From assembly GCF_902686445.1 (NCBI RefSeq), contig NC_062215.1:25318750-25382749 (forward strand): 64,000 bases of DNA, in the 5' to 3' direction. The DNA comes from Sciurus carolinensis. Taxonomy: Eukaryota > Chordata > Mammalia > Rodentia > Sciuridae. Both the position numbers and the translations under genes were made by a program. Position 1 is the first letter of the stretch, and each line of letters begins with the position of its first letter. The notes beneath the pieces are model-generated. The model ran no database searches and was not told the DNA's origin. It worked only from the letters and a program-made list of their open reading frames with translations. Below, one piece after another: positions 32,301-43,569 of this stretch.

Positions 32301-32514
32301 TCTCAAAAAGATTTTTTTTTGGTACTGGGGATTGAACTCAGGGGCACTCAACCACTGAGCCACACGCCCAGCCCTGTTTTGTATTTTATTTAGAGACAGG
32401 GTCTCACTGAGTTTTTTAGTACCATGCTGTTGCTGAAGCTGGCTTTGAACTCGCAATGCTCCTGCCTCAGCCTCCTGAGCTGCTGGGATTATAGACATGC
32501 GCCACGCGCCTGGC
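32301..32514 (-). mobile_element. B1-dID dimeric SINE with target duplication
   Basis: Reverse-strand dimer. ACCTCACTA is duplicated at 32292-32300 and 32515-32523. It faces the plus-strand copy at 31945, about 135 bases away. Confidence 0.9.
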
Positions 32515-32949
32515 ACCTCACTACCACCTCTACAGCTAGAGATATAGGCAAAAAAGAAAGGTTTCCCAATCTACAAAAAACATCTCCTTGCTGGATAGCC
32601 TCTGGTAGCCTACCGCCTATCAGAGGCTAACAGGCAATGGTGGAGGACAGAGCAGAGAATGGGCCAGACCCACCCCTGGTCTCTTGCAAAGCTACTCAGG
32701 CAGATGCACCCCCCAGAGCACACACAGCATCACACACAGACACGCAGGATCCCTGGTACACAGCTTGCCGTGGCACCAAGCCCTCCCCGAGGAATTCGGG
32801 CTTGTGGCTCATCCCCACCAGGCCTGTTTAAGCGGTGAGTTTGCACAGCCCGGAGGCCAGAGGCACATTAAGGCTTAACTTCCTGGCTACAGTCAGCCTG
32901 GCTCAGCCTTCCTGTTAGAGGATTCTGTGGGCAGCCTCCACCCAGAGAC

Positions 32950-33177
32950 ATGGCTCTGCAAAACCGCAGCCTCCCTGCCCAGACCTGGGCCCCCACCCAC
33001 TCACCCACCAAGCCCCCTCTGGTGCCCAGGCAGGAGCTGTTCCTGCCCCTCCTGCCAAGGCCCTCCTATGTGGATGTCTTTGAGCTGCCTGCCAGAGCGT
33101 CAAGGGGTCTCAGGTGGGGGAGGGTGTGCAAAGCTCTGCTGTCTCAGCTCCTAGCACTGGTGGGTAACAGAGTCTAA
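32950..33177 (+). CDS. Weak candidate: 75-residue open frame, possible first coding exon
   Basis: I do not recognise this protein. The ATG has a good Kozak context (G at -3 and +4). The middle of the frame (residues about 28-49, pattern RQELFLPLLPRP then SYVDVFELPAR) looks more protein-like than the usual chance frames, and a possible splice donor CAG|GTGGGG sits at about 33111-33113. Against it, another frame on each strand is also open here, no acceptor or partner exon is identified, and proline richness fits GC-rich non-coding DNA. Probably chance. Confidence 0.15.
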   Translation: MALQNRSLPAQTWAPTHSPTKPPLVPRQELFLPLLPRPSYVDVFELPARASRGLRWGRVCKALLSQLLALVGNRV

Positions 33178-33458
33178 AGGCCTAAGTGGTTTGATTACCT
33201 TATGGGGGTGAACCCTACCCTATACAGTCCTTCGTCTGAATTTGGAAGTTTGGAGGAGATAGTTCATGACTTCCAGCCCCTACAATAAGAAAGATGGTTC
33301 CAGATCCACAGGGTCCCCGATCTGATGAGAGAGGAAGACATGGGGGAAATGAAGACAGATAGTATCAAGGCCATGGGTTGACAGGGGTGGGATTGCTCGG
33401 CTGGACCAGGACACATACAGCAAGGGCCAGAAGATGTCTGGGATTTGAAAAGGTATGG
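33178..33458. other. Unassigned sequence
   Basis: Nothing recognised. Confidence 0.4.
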
Positions 33459-33461
33459 TGC

Positions 33462-33657
33462 TGGGCATGGTGGGGAACACCCGCAATCCTAGTGACTCCA
33501 GGCTGAGGCAGGGGGACTGCAAGTTCAAGACCAGCTCTGACAACTTAGTGAGACCCTGCTTGGAAATAAAATTTAAAGGGTTGGGGATGTAACTCAGTGG
33601 TAGAATGCTTGCCTACCATGTGAGGCCCTGGGTTCAATCTCCACTACAACCAAGAAA
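33462..33657 (+). mobile_element. B1-dID dimeric SINE, diverged
   Basis: 'gctgggcatggtggggaaca', shortened B1 half, linker 'aaataaaatttaaagggttg', ID half with 'gggttcaatc'. Confidence 0.8.
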
Positions 33658-33659
33658 TG

Positions 33660-34375
33660 TGGCAGGGGAGGGAGGGACAAAGAAAAGGGTAGGGTGACAA
33701 GGTTAAAGAGCACCCTCAAAGGCAGGAGCTGTGTCTTCCACCTCCAAAAGGGCAGGAACCCTCCTGGTCCCTTTGAACTTGGGCCCTGCATGTCACTCCT
33801 ATCACCTCCGTCTTGCTACAGTACAGTCTGCCTCACAGTCCCAAGTAAGCCAAGAAAGCAGCCCAGGGTGGGGGTGGTGGGTAGTCAGTGCCCTGAAGGG
33901 AGGGAGAGCCATTAGGGAGCCGAGCTGCTGCAGGACTGGGAGGATTCTAATCGATGGGCTCATGTTATATTTACCAGCCACAGTACTTAGCCGCTGCCCT
34001 GAGCAGGACTAATGGCCTCCCCATTGGAGACGCCATTACAGGAAGTGTAGGGGGAGGGGTGGGGGTGCTGAGAGGATATGGGGACCTGGCAAGGTCTACT
34101 CCTGGCAAGATCCACCTCCCCAAGCCCCCACCTAGGGGCTGCTGCCTGCAGACTGCTGGAATTGGATGAAGTAGCTATGGGCCCCGCGCCATACCTTTCC
34201 TGGGAGGAATCACCCAGAAACCTCAGCCAGAAGCCACCCCAGTCACCCTGCTGCCTCCTCCTCAGTGCAGTCTTTTTCTCCACCTTTTCTGGTTTTCTTT
34301 ACTGAAACCACACCCACTCCACCCTCCGCTGTCTGAATGACAGCCAGGTGGGCCAACCAAGTGGTTCAGCATTTC
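33660..34375. other. Unassigned sequence
   Basis: No repeat or exon recognised. Confidence 0.45.
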
Positions 34376-34379
34376 CTGG

Positions 34380-34510
34380 GGCGGAGCTGACAGTGGTTGC
34401 CATGGTGATCTTTCAGGGTGGTGACAGTGGGGTTCTAGATACTTCCTCTAACAACCTTAATTGCTCATTTATTTAGGGCAATTAGTCCCCAGCGACCCTC
34501 CCCTCCTTGA
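34380..34510. promoter_or_regulatory. Candidate enhancer: X-box-like motif plus TGACAG and TAAT sites
   Basis: GTTGCCATGGTGAT (34396-34409) fits the RFX X-box consensus with one mismatch. TGACAG (MEIS/TGIF type) flanks it on both sides. Further right are 'ccttaattgctcatttattt' and 'gggcaattagtcc'. No repeat pattern, so possibly conserved non-coding DNA. Confidence 0.4.
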
Positions 34511-36720
34511 CCCCAGCAACGGCTATTCTCAGCTCACACCACATTCCACTGAGATGGGGTGGGGCTGGTCCAGAATGAATAGGGAGGAAGGAGGGGACAG
34601 GGTATGAGACAGAAGCGGCCAAAGTCTGAGAGTCCACATTTAGAGGCTGACCTGGTCAGATGGTGTCCTGTCATTGGCCTGAGCTCCCAGCATCCTCTTG
34701 GTCTTCTCTTGACCCATTCAGCCTTGTGGGAGAACCCACCCCTTTGTGCTCCCCACGTTGGTGGCCTCTGGACAGCTGGAGTCCATGGTTCTCCTAGCCT
34801 ATCATGGTTGACTCCTGCGGTAGTTTTTTCTACCTCCTCCCCAAAAGCAGCTGCTCCAATAGCTGCAGCTTTCAGGGCAACCCTTCCTGTCCTGCCAGGT
34901 CCCACCAGGTCCCACCAGGTCCCACCAGCTGACCCCATCCTGTTCTGCTCTGATACCCTGCAGTCTAAAATATCAGTCCAGACTGTTCAAACTTTAGCTG
35001 CAGAAAGATTCCATTGCAAGAAGGGGAAAGAGGCTCAAGAGGAGGCAGTCAAGCCGGGCTCCTCCGCAGCTGAAGGTGAGATTCCTGGGCCCTCGGTTCC
35101 CCCGTCAAGTGCTCACTGGCCCCCGGGTGATGTCCAAGCTGCCTTGAGATGACTCCCTGCTCTGGTCTGTCCCTCCTCAGCCCTAATTGATGACAGAGAC
35201 TCCTGAAGGCCCTTGGGTCTCAGCTCCTCCTCTGTAATGCCAGGCCACAGACGTTTTTGCCCTCTGGGGCACCTGGGGGAGCTGCTGGCCTCTGGAGGCG
35301 GCCTGCTGAACACACAGCCCTTGGAAGCCCTCCCTCTGGCCGTACCTGTTGGATTCGTTCGTGTCCCCAAAAACCTCATAGTCTAAAGTTGAGAAAACAA
35401 CTGGAGCCTCTAGACTCAGACCCCTTGGCTTTTCCTTTTGGGGTTGGAACCATTTTTTTAGGCTAAGTTTGTGGCTGGAGCTCCTTGTGAGGAAAGGTCA
35501 CCCACTAAACTGGGGACGTTGTTCCTGTCCCTGCTTGTACCTATCTACCTCCCTCATCTCACCGGTGCCTGCCACCTCAGCCTCCTTCCCTTTGAATGTT
35601 TTTTTCTGTGATCTCAGGGAAGCCGGTCATGGTTAGTGGGGAGGGTTGGTGCCCAGGGGCTTGAGGACAGAGGATGGGGAAAGCAGCCAGGGCTTAGCCT
35701 TGGTGGCTCCCTGGCGCTGGGACAAAGAAAGCCATATTGGGGGTGACCTCACCCTTTGGGCATCCTCTGTTGGACAAAAGGCCAATTGTTTTCCAGCCTG
35801 GAAGCAGGACGAAAGGATGACACTCCAATCCTTGGGTCCTTAGAGACCCTGCTCTGCTGCCCATGTGGCCCCAGCATGGGGCGGGCCGTGAGGCCTGGCT
35901 GAGGGAAGTTGTCCCGATTTGGATGGCAAGAGAAAAGCCGGGGACACCTTTGGGAAGTCCTTCCTAGGGTTTGACTTCAATCTTCACACACTAAGACCAC
36001 GGGTCTGAGAGAGCGGTAGTTCTCAGCTCGCTTTCCACAGTATTGGGGCTCCTTGAAGTGACATTTTCCCAGAAATCTGATCAGTAAAGTTGATGCAAGT
36101 GGATGCTACTTTGGGGTGGCAGGAAAGGTGGGGTACATAGGCCGAGACCCCCTCAAGCACCTTACCCCGCTCCTCACCCCACCCCATCCGGGCCGTAATT
36201 TAGATTTCTTTCCGGGGTGGAGGCAGACATAGCTTCAGTTCTCTTTGCGCCTGTCCGTCCTTCCTCCCTGAAAGTGAACTTCACCCCCACACTCCTGCCT
36301 CCCTCCCTCTCATACTCCTCCTCCTCCAGGAAGCCCGCCCTGTCCTCCGCTCTCTGTCTCTATCCCCAGCCTCGGTGCATAGCCCCACCCCCACCCTGGC
36401 CAACTTCCACGGAGACCCTCCTTGGTGGCAGAGATCCTAGAATCCCCACTGCCTTGCTCACGCAGAGGCTTCTGGGAGTGGGCATGTGAACGGAGGTTGG
36501 TCAGACAAACACCCCATGCCACCAACTCGTCCCCCAACACGCACGTGCATCCGGACGCCCGGCACAGACGCCCTGCCCCCACCCACGGGGAACCATCACC
36601 CTCTCTCACGCTGTAAGCCCCTCACGGGGTGGGATGGGGCGCTCGGTGGGGAGAGGAAACTGCCCTCCAGATGTAGTTGGGAATCCAACAGCCCCCTCCA
36701 CCCCTCCTGCTCCCACTTCC
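34511..36720. other. Unassigned GC-rich sequence
   Basis: About 2.2 kb with no repeat I can name. The 182-residue frame at 34604-35152 has no recognisable domain, and opposite-strand frames overlap it. Confidence 0.4.
34896..34929 (+). repeat. Short tandem 10-mer repeat
   Basis: The unit CCAGGTCCCA is repeated just over three times without error. Confidence 0.9.
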
Positions 36721-36724
36721 CACT

Positions 36725-36765
36725 CCATTCCCTTAAATATTTACTGATTTTTATTTACATTCTTT
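36725..36765. promoter_or_regulatory. AT-rich block with two FOX-like sites
   Basis: TATTTAC occurs at 36738-36744 and 36752-36758 (each fits TRTTTAY), 14 bases apart, within strongly GC-rich flanks. Confidence 0.3.
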
Positions 36766-36769
36766 GCCC

Positions 36770-37255
36770 GAGGTGCCCGGCCCCTGTCAGATCCCATTTG
36801 CTTGCCCCCTGTTCCCTCCTGCCGGCCCCTTCTTCGTTCCTCACATCTGGAGCCAGGAATTGTGTGTGGTTGGCAACAGCCTCCCCCTGGTCCGAGGGCT
36901 GCGAGGGGTGGTGAGCCAAAGGGGTGGTAGCTCTGGGCAGGGCCGGGCTGGGCAGGGGGTCAGGAACAGGGGCAGCTTGCCCGCACGTTTCTGCCTCCCC
37001 AATCTGGGATCACTTTAGCCACCCCCCTTTGTTTCACAGGGACTTCTGGAAGGGACTGATGGATGCCAGATGCCAGGAGAACCTTCACCCAGGGAGGATT
37101 CAGAGGGAGGGAGGAGGGAGAGCCGTGGCCCATGGTTCTGTTCCCAGCATGCTTGGTGGCTACTTGTGGGCCACCATCCCCCCAAGGAGCTTGGAAGAAT
37201 TATTTTCCTCTCCATTCCCAGGGGCCCAGTCCCACTGTCACCTTCTACCCCTTTT
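36770..37255. other. Unassigned sequence
   Basis: Nothing recognised; overlapping open frames in all phases. Confidence 0.4.
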
Positions 37256-37257
37256 GT

Positions 37258-37680
37258 TCAACTGATTTTTATCCAGCACCTCTGGAGTACCAGGTACTGT
37301 CCTAGGTGCTGATGTTACGGCAGCAAACCAGCAACTCCTCCTGCCCAGCAGGGCTTGTTTTCTCCTGGGAGAGAGTAAATCAACGGCGGAATACGGAATA
37401 CGTTAGAAGGTCGTAGGTTCTGTGGGAGAGGGAAGAGGCAGGCAGAGGAAATGGGGGGGTGCTACGGGTGGGGCTGGGAAGAGGTGCAATTCTAAACAAC
37501 ACCTCGCTTTGCGGGAGGTGAGGGAGCTGGCTTGGGGCTGGGTCAGGAAGATGCACCGGACAGAGGGGACAGCACTGGGGGCAGAGTAATGGGCTACAGG
37601 ACCAGGAGGAAGCCCCTGTGGCTGGAGCAGTGGGGGCAGGGCCAGGAGGAGGAGATGAGGGTGGAGGGAGTTCTTTCATT
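37258..37680 (-). repeat. L2 LINE 3' fragment
   Basis: 'caactgatttttatccagca', 'ggtactgtcctaggtgctga', then 'gtaaatcaacggcggaatac' is antisense L2. It is diverged towards the right. Confidence 0.55.
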
Positions 37681-37969
37681 CTTCTCTAGGATGGAGGTCT
37701 CTGGAGGGATCTGAGCAGAGGGACCCAAGTGGACACCTTAGTGCACAGGGTAACTCCTATCTCCTTCGCATCCTCTCTTCCACCCTGGCCGCTCAGCCTT
37801 TTCTTGCCCTGCCTCCTTCTGTTTCTCAGCTACTCTGGGATGTGACCCCCTCTCTCCCGGTGACCCTGAACTTGGACTATTTCCCTCCTACACATCTACA
37901 CCTCCTCCAGGAAGTCCTCCAGGACTGCTTAGAGGAGCTGGCCTGGCTCTGTCTGGAGAGTCTTTTCTT

Positions 37970-38203
37970 TTCTTTCTTTCTTTTTTTTTTTTTTTTTCGG
38001 GGGGAAGGGGTACCAGGGATTGAACTCAGGGGCACTTGACCACTGAGCCACATCCCCAGCCCTGGTATTTTATTTAGAGTCAGGGTCTCACTGAGTTGCT
38101 TAGCACTTCACCGGTGGCGAGGCTGGCTTTGAACTCTCAATCCTCCTGCCTCAGCCTCCAGAACCACTGGGATTACAGGTGTGTGCCATCTCGCCCAACA
38201 CAG
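37970..38203 (-). mobile_element. B1-dID dimeric SINE
   Basis: T/TTTC-rich tail, a short G-run, ID half ('gggattgaactcaggggcac') and B1 half ('gggattacaggtgtgtgcca'). Confidence 0.9.
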
Positions 38204-38785
38204 ATGTCCTTTTCTTTCTCTCCTCCTTTCCCAGTGAGGGAAACTGAAGAGGAAAATTGTGGTGTCCCCCTGGGACAACATCCTGCCTCTCCGGAGCCTT
38301 TCTCCTGCTGCCCTGCATTTCTCAAAGATGCGTCTGTCTTCCCTGTCCTTCTTCAGCCTCCTTCCACTGGCTGTCCAACCTCTGAGCAGGGCCTGAACTC
38401 CCCACTTCTCTTCTCTGGGGTGATCCTGGGGAGGACCATTGCAAAGGAGTAGCAGACACTGAGCTCCCAGGACCAGACCTGAGAGGGAAGCTCAGCAGGG
38501 CGACTGTGGTGGAATGCATTATGCTAAGTGGCCCCCTCCTGCACACCTAGCCCGGAGTGCTTCTTGTCATGTAATAGGTTCTGTTTTCAAATAGTGACTA
38601 ATTACTGGCCCAAGTGCAGAGATGGAGGTACTCTCTTCTATAAGGGCATGGACTATGGCTTCCCCGTCCAGCCCTTGGGAGCTGATCATCTTCTCACGCC
38701 TGGGAAACAAGCCTCTGGATTACAGGTTTTGGTTTAGTTCAGGTGTCATTGAGTGACTTTCCACCAGGAGCATCTCGCATTTGGG
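38204..38785. other. Unassigned sequence
   Basis: Nothing recognised. Confidence 0.4.
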
Positions 38786-38789
38786 CTTT

Positions 38790-39620
38790 GTTTATTCAAA
38801 CAAGTATTTACTGATTATCTACTATGTGCTGGAAACTGTGCTCGCCTGGGGATACAGAGAGATCAAAGTAGACTTGGCCTCTACTCTAACAGAGTCTGCA
38901 GTTTAGTGGGGAGCAGGTATTAATCAAACAGCCACAGAAATATAGTCAGAATGAAAGTGTGGTCAGTGCAAAAAAACGAAGAACATGATGCCCTGAGAGT
39001 ATATTTGAGGATTTGGCCAGCACCAAAGGAAACTGGGGGCCTCCTACAAGGAAGAGTGGAAATCTGAGGGGATTCCAGGCAGGGGAAACAGCATATGCAA
39101 AGGCCCTGTAGCAGGATGGAACCACAGAAGAGAGACGAGACTGGAATGCAGAAAGCAAAGAAATGAATGGAAAGAGGTGGGCAGAGACTGATCATGCAGG
39201 ACCTTTTCAGTCATGTTTTTAAAAAAAAATTTTTTGGTACCAGGGATTGAACCCAGAAGCACTTAACCACTGAGCCACACCCCAACCCTTGTAATGTTTA
39301 ATTTTGAGACTGGGTCTCCCTAAGTTGTTTAGGGCCTTGCTGAATTGCTGAGGCTGGTCTTGAACTCAAGAGCCTCCTGCCTCAGCCTCCTGAGCGGCTG
39401 GGATTACAGGTGTGGGCCACCTCTCATCTAGGAGCAGAACAGGGCAAGGAGAGTGGAGGTGGGAGACCTACCAGGAAACCATGGCAATGGTGCAGGTGAG
39501 AATCGATACTGACTTGAAGTAGGAGTGACAGGGGACTAGAGACGGAGGAGGGTGGCATCGAGGGTGACATTGAGGATGGCACCTGGATTCCTGCTTGCAG
39601 GCTTCTCACCTGTAAGGAGG
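38790..39620 (-). repeat. Long L2 LINE 3' region, split by a SINE
   Basis: 'tatctactatgtgctggaaa', 'ggggatacagagagatcaaa', 'gggaaacagcatatgcaaag', 'atcatgcaggaccttttcag', and right of the SINE 'aatggtgcaggtgagaatcg' form a continuous antisense L2. Confidence 0.7.
39220..39424 (-). mobile_element. B1-dID dimeric SINE inside L2
   Basis: Reverse-strand dimer ('gggattgaacccagaagcac', 'gggattacaggtgtgggcca'). Younger than the L2 it interrupts. Confidence 0.9.
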
Positions 39621-41075
39621 AAGAAAGCAGCTCTACTTTCTTCAGGCCACAAATGAATGGAGATAAAAATTGTCCTCGGGAGCCTTGGTGGAGCTGCAAG
39701 CGGAGCATGGCCTAACTCTCTCTGCCTGTGGTTGTACCTTGGATCCACCCCAAATCCTCCATATCATCCACACCCCTACAGAACCCAGAAGATAGAACAC
39801 GTGCACTTAAAACTTCGCCGAGCATGGTTCAGATTAAACTGTTGGCTTCCAAGAGGGCTGGAGGGATCACGTTGGCAGCGTCAGGGGCAGGGGATGGGAA
39901 AGGAGACAGGCTCCACAGGGAGGGCTCCGTGCCTGGAGCAGGGCAGAGGGGCTGTAAACACCTCCTGCACCAGTTCAGGAGCTGGCGGAGCTGGCGCTGG
40001 CCCCGGGGGGCTGGGGAGAACCCAGGTGGAGGGATCATCGAAGGAGATTCTGTACTCCCAGGCTGCAGAGGGGTGCGCCCCAAACACCTCCACCTCCTGC
40101 AGCCTGTTTGATGGAGGAGAAAGCACAGCTAGGACACAGAGAGACCAAGTGGCCAGGCACACGGGGAGTACTCCTGGGGTGGAGGTGAGCTGAGAAGTCT
40201 TCCTGGAGGAGGAGGAGGAGGAGTGGACATTCAGAACGGGCTTCAGGATTGCTGGATTAGTCCCTTTTCTCTACCGGTGCTAGGACACCCTCATCTAAGT
40301 TGACGGCAAGCTGCAAGTTGGGTGAGACTGCTCCCCGCCATTCAGCGCCTCTCTCCAGAATCCCATGTTGCCATCAGCTTCCAGACCCCAATAAAATGAC
40401 GGTGGAGGGGGTTCCTCATCCTGCCCCCTCACTCCTTTCCCTTCTTTCCCCTCCAGCTTCTAGCCCCACTGACTGTGGGAGACCTGTGTGCATGGCCTCC
40501 CTGGGGCCCAGGCGCACCGCGCACAGGGATTCCTCCCCACCTGGGCTGGTGGTTCAGGGTGTGCCAAGCCTTGGGCTCACAGGCTGGCACCTGGGCAAGG
40601 ACTGAGTCCTCTTGTCTTCTTCAGGGAGGCCCTGGGAGGGAACAGCCTGGGCTTGTAAGGTGTGCAAGTTCAAGTACAGGAAGGATTTCCTGGGCTATCA
40701 AGGAAGACAGGAGCAGGGCTAAAACCTGCCGAGGGGGCTGGAGGAATAATGGCTGAGGGTGTGGTGGGGGCAGGGTCAGAGCCTCAGAGAGGAATAGGGA
40801 TCAGTCAGTGGACAGGCAAACAAATGACTTCCAGCTTGAAGTAGACAGGACCTGTGAACCTGGCCGGAGGTAGGCTCAGGGAACGCCTGCTGAGAGGCGA
40901 GAGCTGGGTCCCCTGGCCAGTTCCACATGGGGCATTGCTCTGTCTACTTCCTGTCTCCTCAGATTGTCAAAAGGTACAAACAACTTCTGATGGAGAAGAG
41001 ACCTGCGGATGCCACACAAAGGGCCTGAGCCCAGCACAGTGCCTGGCCCGCAATGCTGCTCAGTGCTGAATGACT
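39621..41075. other. Unassigned GC-rich sequence
   Basis: A short GGA run is at about 40206-40222. Overlapping frames of 127-178 residues at 39657-40193 are in competing phases and on both strands. No exon is called. Confidence 0.4.
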
Positions 41076-41079
41076 GGCC

Positions 41080-41200
41080 CACCCCCCACCAGGCCGTGAG
41101 CTCCAGAGGGCAGTGACGGGACCCGCTTGTTTTTCCATAGCACTGTTTCTCTGGTTCCTGGCACATGCTGGTGCTAGATAAATATTTAGAATGAATGAAG
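41080..41200 (+). repeat. L2 LINE 3' end
   Basis: 'gtgagctccagagggcagtg' through 'gctagataaatatttagaat' and 'gaatgaagg' is the sense L2 terminus, grading into a GGAA microsatellite (about 41197-41225). Confidence 0.65.
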
Positions 41201-41339
41201 GAAGGAAGGACAGAAGGAAGGAATGATGATATTTAATCCTACCCTCGGGGAACTTCTAGAACTTTGGAGGTGGTGAGAGCTAGACCACAGGGCAATAAAC
41301 CAAACTGATTTTGGAGGCAGCAAGACCCTAATTTGAGTC

Positions 41340-41505
41340 CCAACTCCACCAACAACCCTGAAAGCCGTTATTATCTCTTCATTTTGCAGATGAAGAAGCA
41401 GTTTCAGAGAGACTGAGTGACTTACCCCAGGTTCCACAGCAGCCAGGTAGCCATGGGGTCAGAATGGGAATCCTGGCTTCTGCGTCCAAAGCCTGTGCTC
41501 TTCCC
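41340..41505 (-). repeat. MIR SINE
   Basis: 'attttgcagatgaagaagca', 'gagtgacttaccccaggttc' and 'aatcctggcttctgcgtcca' are antisense MIR. Confidence 0.7.
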
Positions 41506-42198
41506 ACCACAGAAGGCTCCTGCCAGGGGACCCATTGGGACACTGACCTCCATGACTATTCACTGACTGGAATATTCTTTTTTTGAGGGGGCAGTTCTCA
41601 TAATTTCACAGCATCTTAGTAACTTGCTAGTTGGGGACTGCTGGGTCCCACGAGAGGCCAAGATTCATTTAGGATGTGCCAGGTCCAGTAACCCTCACGC
41701 TTGGCAAAACTGAAGTTCCCACAGACCCACGCCCCTGCAGTCAGGGACTGGCCACAGCACAGCTGCCCATTCCCTCCCTGCCTGCACTTCAGATGCGACC
41801 ATTAAGTTCACTGCTTCCCAAAATACATTCTGTGGAACATTGTCTTGGGCTGTTCATAGAAAATTCTTGCAAAAGAGAAAAGATGGCACATGATGAAATA
41901 AGTTCGGAAAGCTGTGTCCAGCATGCTAGCCTGGCTGCAGGCTCACTTTGCAGGACTTTTCAGAACCTTTGTTATACTCATGTGCAATGTGAATCCCCAA
42001 AAGTGGAGAGCATTTCCCAGACTTACAGAAGCATCTCTTGGCATGGATGAGCTATAGGTCACACTTGGGGGATAACTGTAGCCTCCGTGACTCCCTGAAG
42101 GTGTTTAAGCAGAGTTGGAGGTTCTGATCAGGGTCAGGAAGACTGTTGGGTGAACTGGAGGAGCCAAGTCAGGCAGAGGGGATGCTCAGAAGGCTGGA
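41506..42198. other. Unassigned sequence
   Basis: Nothing recognised. The 124-residue frame at 41676-42050 has no domain resemblance. Confidence 0.4.
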
Positions 42199-42211
42199 TC
42201 AAAAAGAGGAG

Positions 42212-42428
42212 CAGAGTTGGGCAAGGTGGCAGATCCCTATAACCCCAGTGACTTGGGAGGCTCAGGCAGGAGGATCACAAGTTCAAAGCTAGCTGTAGCA
42301 ACTTAGCGAGGTCCTAAGGAACTCCATGAGACCCTGTCTCTAACTAAAATATAAAAAGGGTTGGGGATGTGGCTCAGTGGTTAAGCATCCCTGGGTTCAA
42401 CCCCTAGTACCAAAAAATAAAAATAAAA
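42212..42428 (+). mobile_element. B1-dID dimeric SINE
   Basis: Full dimer. The flanking AGAGGAGCAGA is present before it (about 42205) and again after its tail (about 42432), where the next SINE starts. Confidence 0.85.
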
Positions 42429-42442
42429 AAAGAGGAGCAGAA

Positions 42443-42570
42443 GCTGGGTGTGGTGTGCTCGCCTGTGATCCGTGTCTCAGGAAGCTGAGGCAGGAGGTTC
42501 ATAAGTTTGAGGTCAGGGATGTAGCTCAGTGCTAAAGTGGGTTCAATGCCCACTACCATTAAAAAAAAAG
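42443..42570 (+). mobile_element. Internally shortened B1-dID SINE
   Basis: The B1 half ('gctgggtgtggtgtgctcgc') joins the ID half ('ggtcagggatgtagctcagt') without the usual second part of B1, and the ID half is shortened too. A-run tail at 42560-42568. It sits directly on the target copy left by the previous SINE. Confidence 0.75.
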
Positions 42571-42607
42571 AGGGGAGGGGAAGCAGACCTGCTGCTAGTT
42601 AGGTACC

Positions 42608-42751
42608 ATGCCAAATAAGGTCCCTGCCCTCACTGGTCTTGCAGTCAAGAGGGAAGTGAAGACCCCCTCCGCCACGAACTCTTCTCCGCAGCTGAAGGAG
42701 CTGAACGCTACACGCTGGACCACAAGCCTGATCCGAAAACATGCGCGATGA
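42608..42751 (+). other. Weak candidate terminal exon, 47-residue frame
   Basis: ATG at 42608, TGA at 42749-42751, then AATAAA at 42812-42817. The right part of the frame (about 42693-42748, pattern QLKELNATRWTTSLIRKHAR) has no repeat signature. The left part overlaps a short L2-like stretch. 'ctggtcttgcag' at about 42635-42646 could serve as an acceptor. Function unknown, and it may be chance. Confidence 0.12.
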
Positions 42752-42839
42752 TGTATTCAACTGGCACCTGTGACTTTGGCCAGCCTCCTCTCCTTTCTCT
42801 TTTCAGGAATCAATAAATGATGGCGTTTAGGTCAGTGGC

Positions 42840-43565
42840 ACTTTGCTGTTTCTTTTACCTTCATTGATGGGGTTGATATTCTTAGCACTCATCACCCAGA
42901 CGGACGTGGGGTCAGCCTGCCATCTTGCTGGGATCTTGGGAGTCAAATGGGGAGACTGGGTTCTAAGGTTTTTGTGGCAATGCCTAGGCTATTTTTAGTC
43001 TATTGTATTGCTAAAAGTCCAAGCCATTGGCACTGGGCATGGCTCAGGTTCAGCCAGGCTGGGAGGCAGGACAGTCATTTCCGCATCCTCTTCTTCCTGG
43101 CTCCCACTGCTATCCCTCACCTACTCTGCAGCTCCAGGTCATGGGGAAATGGGCTAATGTATCGCCCCTCCACCTCTCTGGGCTGATCAGGCAGCAACCA
43201 ACTGCCCAGAAAAATCAAGCAAAGCCTCCTTCACCACCCCTCCAAAGAGCGTGATATGGGAGACGCCCACTCTGCAGACACTTCTGTCTCCGGCCTGGAT
43301 CTCTGCGCGATGTCAGGACTGCCAGGTTACCTTGGAACAAGTTCTGGGGCTGGGAATCCAGGCATCCTGGGATCTGGTCCTACTGTGCAGCCTTCTCTAG
43401 GCCTCCGTCTCCTCTTATGGACACTGGGTCTGGTTCTCTGGCTTGCTGTGATCTTCAAGCTCCCCTAGAGATCTTCTCTGGGTTCACCGTTGGGGGCATG
43501 AGAACTCTCCCCACCCCTCCACCCATGAATTAGAATGGAATTTCCTCCTCCAGTCTCTCTTCTCT
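42840..43565. other. Unassigned sequence
   Basis: Nothing recognised. Confidence 0.4.
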
Positions 43566-43569
43566 TTTT

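Noticed and set aside
34604..35152. 182-residue ATG-initiated frame
   Set aside because: No recognisable domain, composition follows local GC-rich DNA, and an opposite-strand frame overlaps it.
41101..41113. CTCF-like CTCCAGAGGGCAG
   Set aside because: It is part of the common L2 3' end and the same words recur in the L2 at about 58920, so no special site is claimed.
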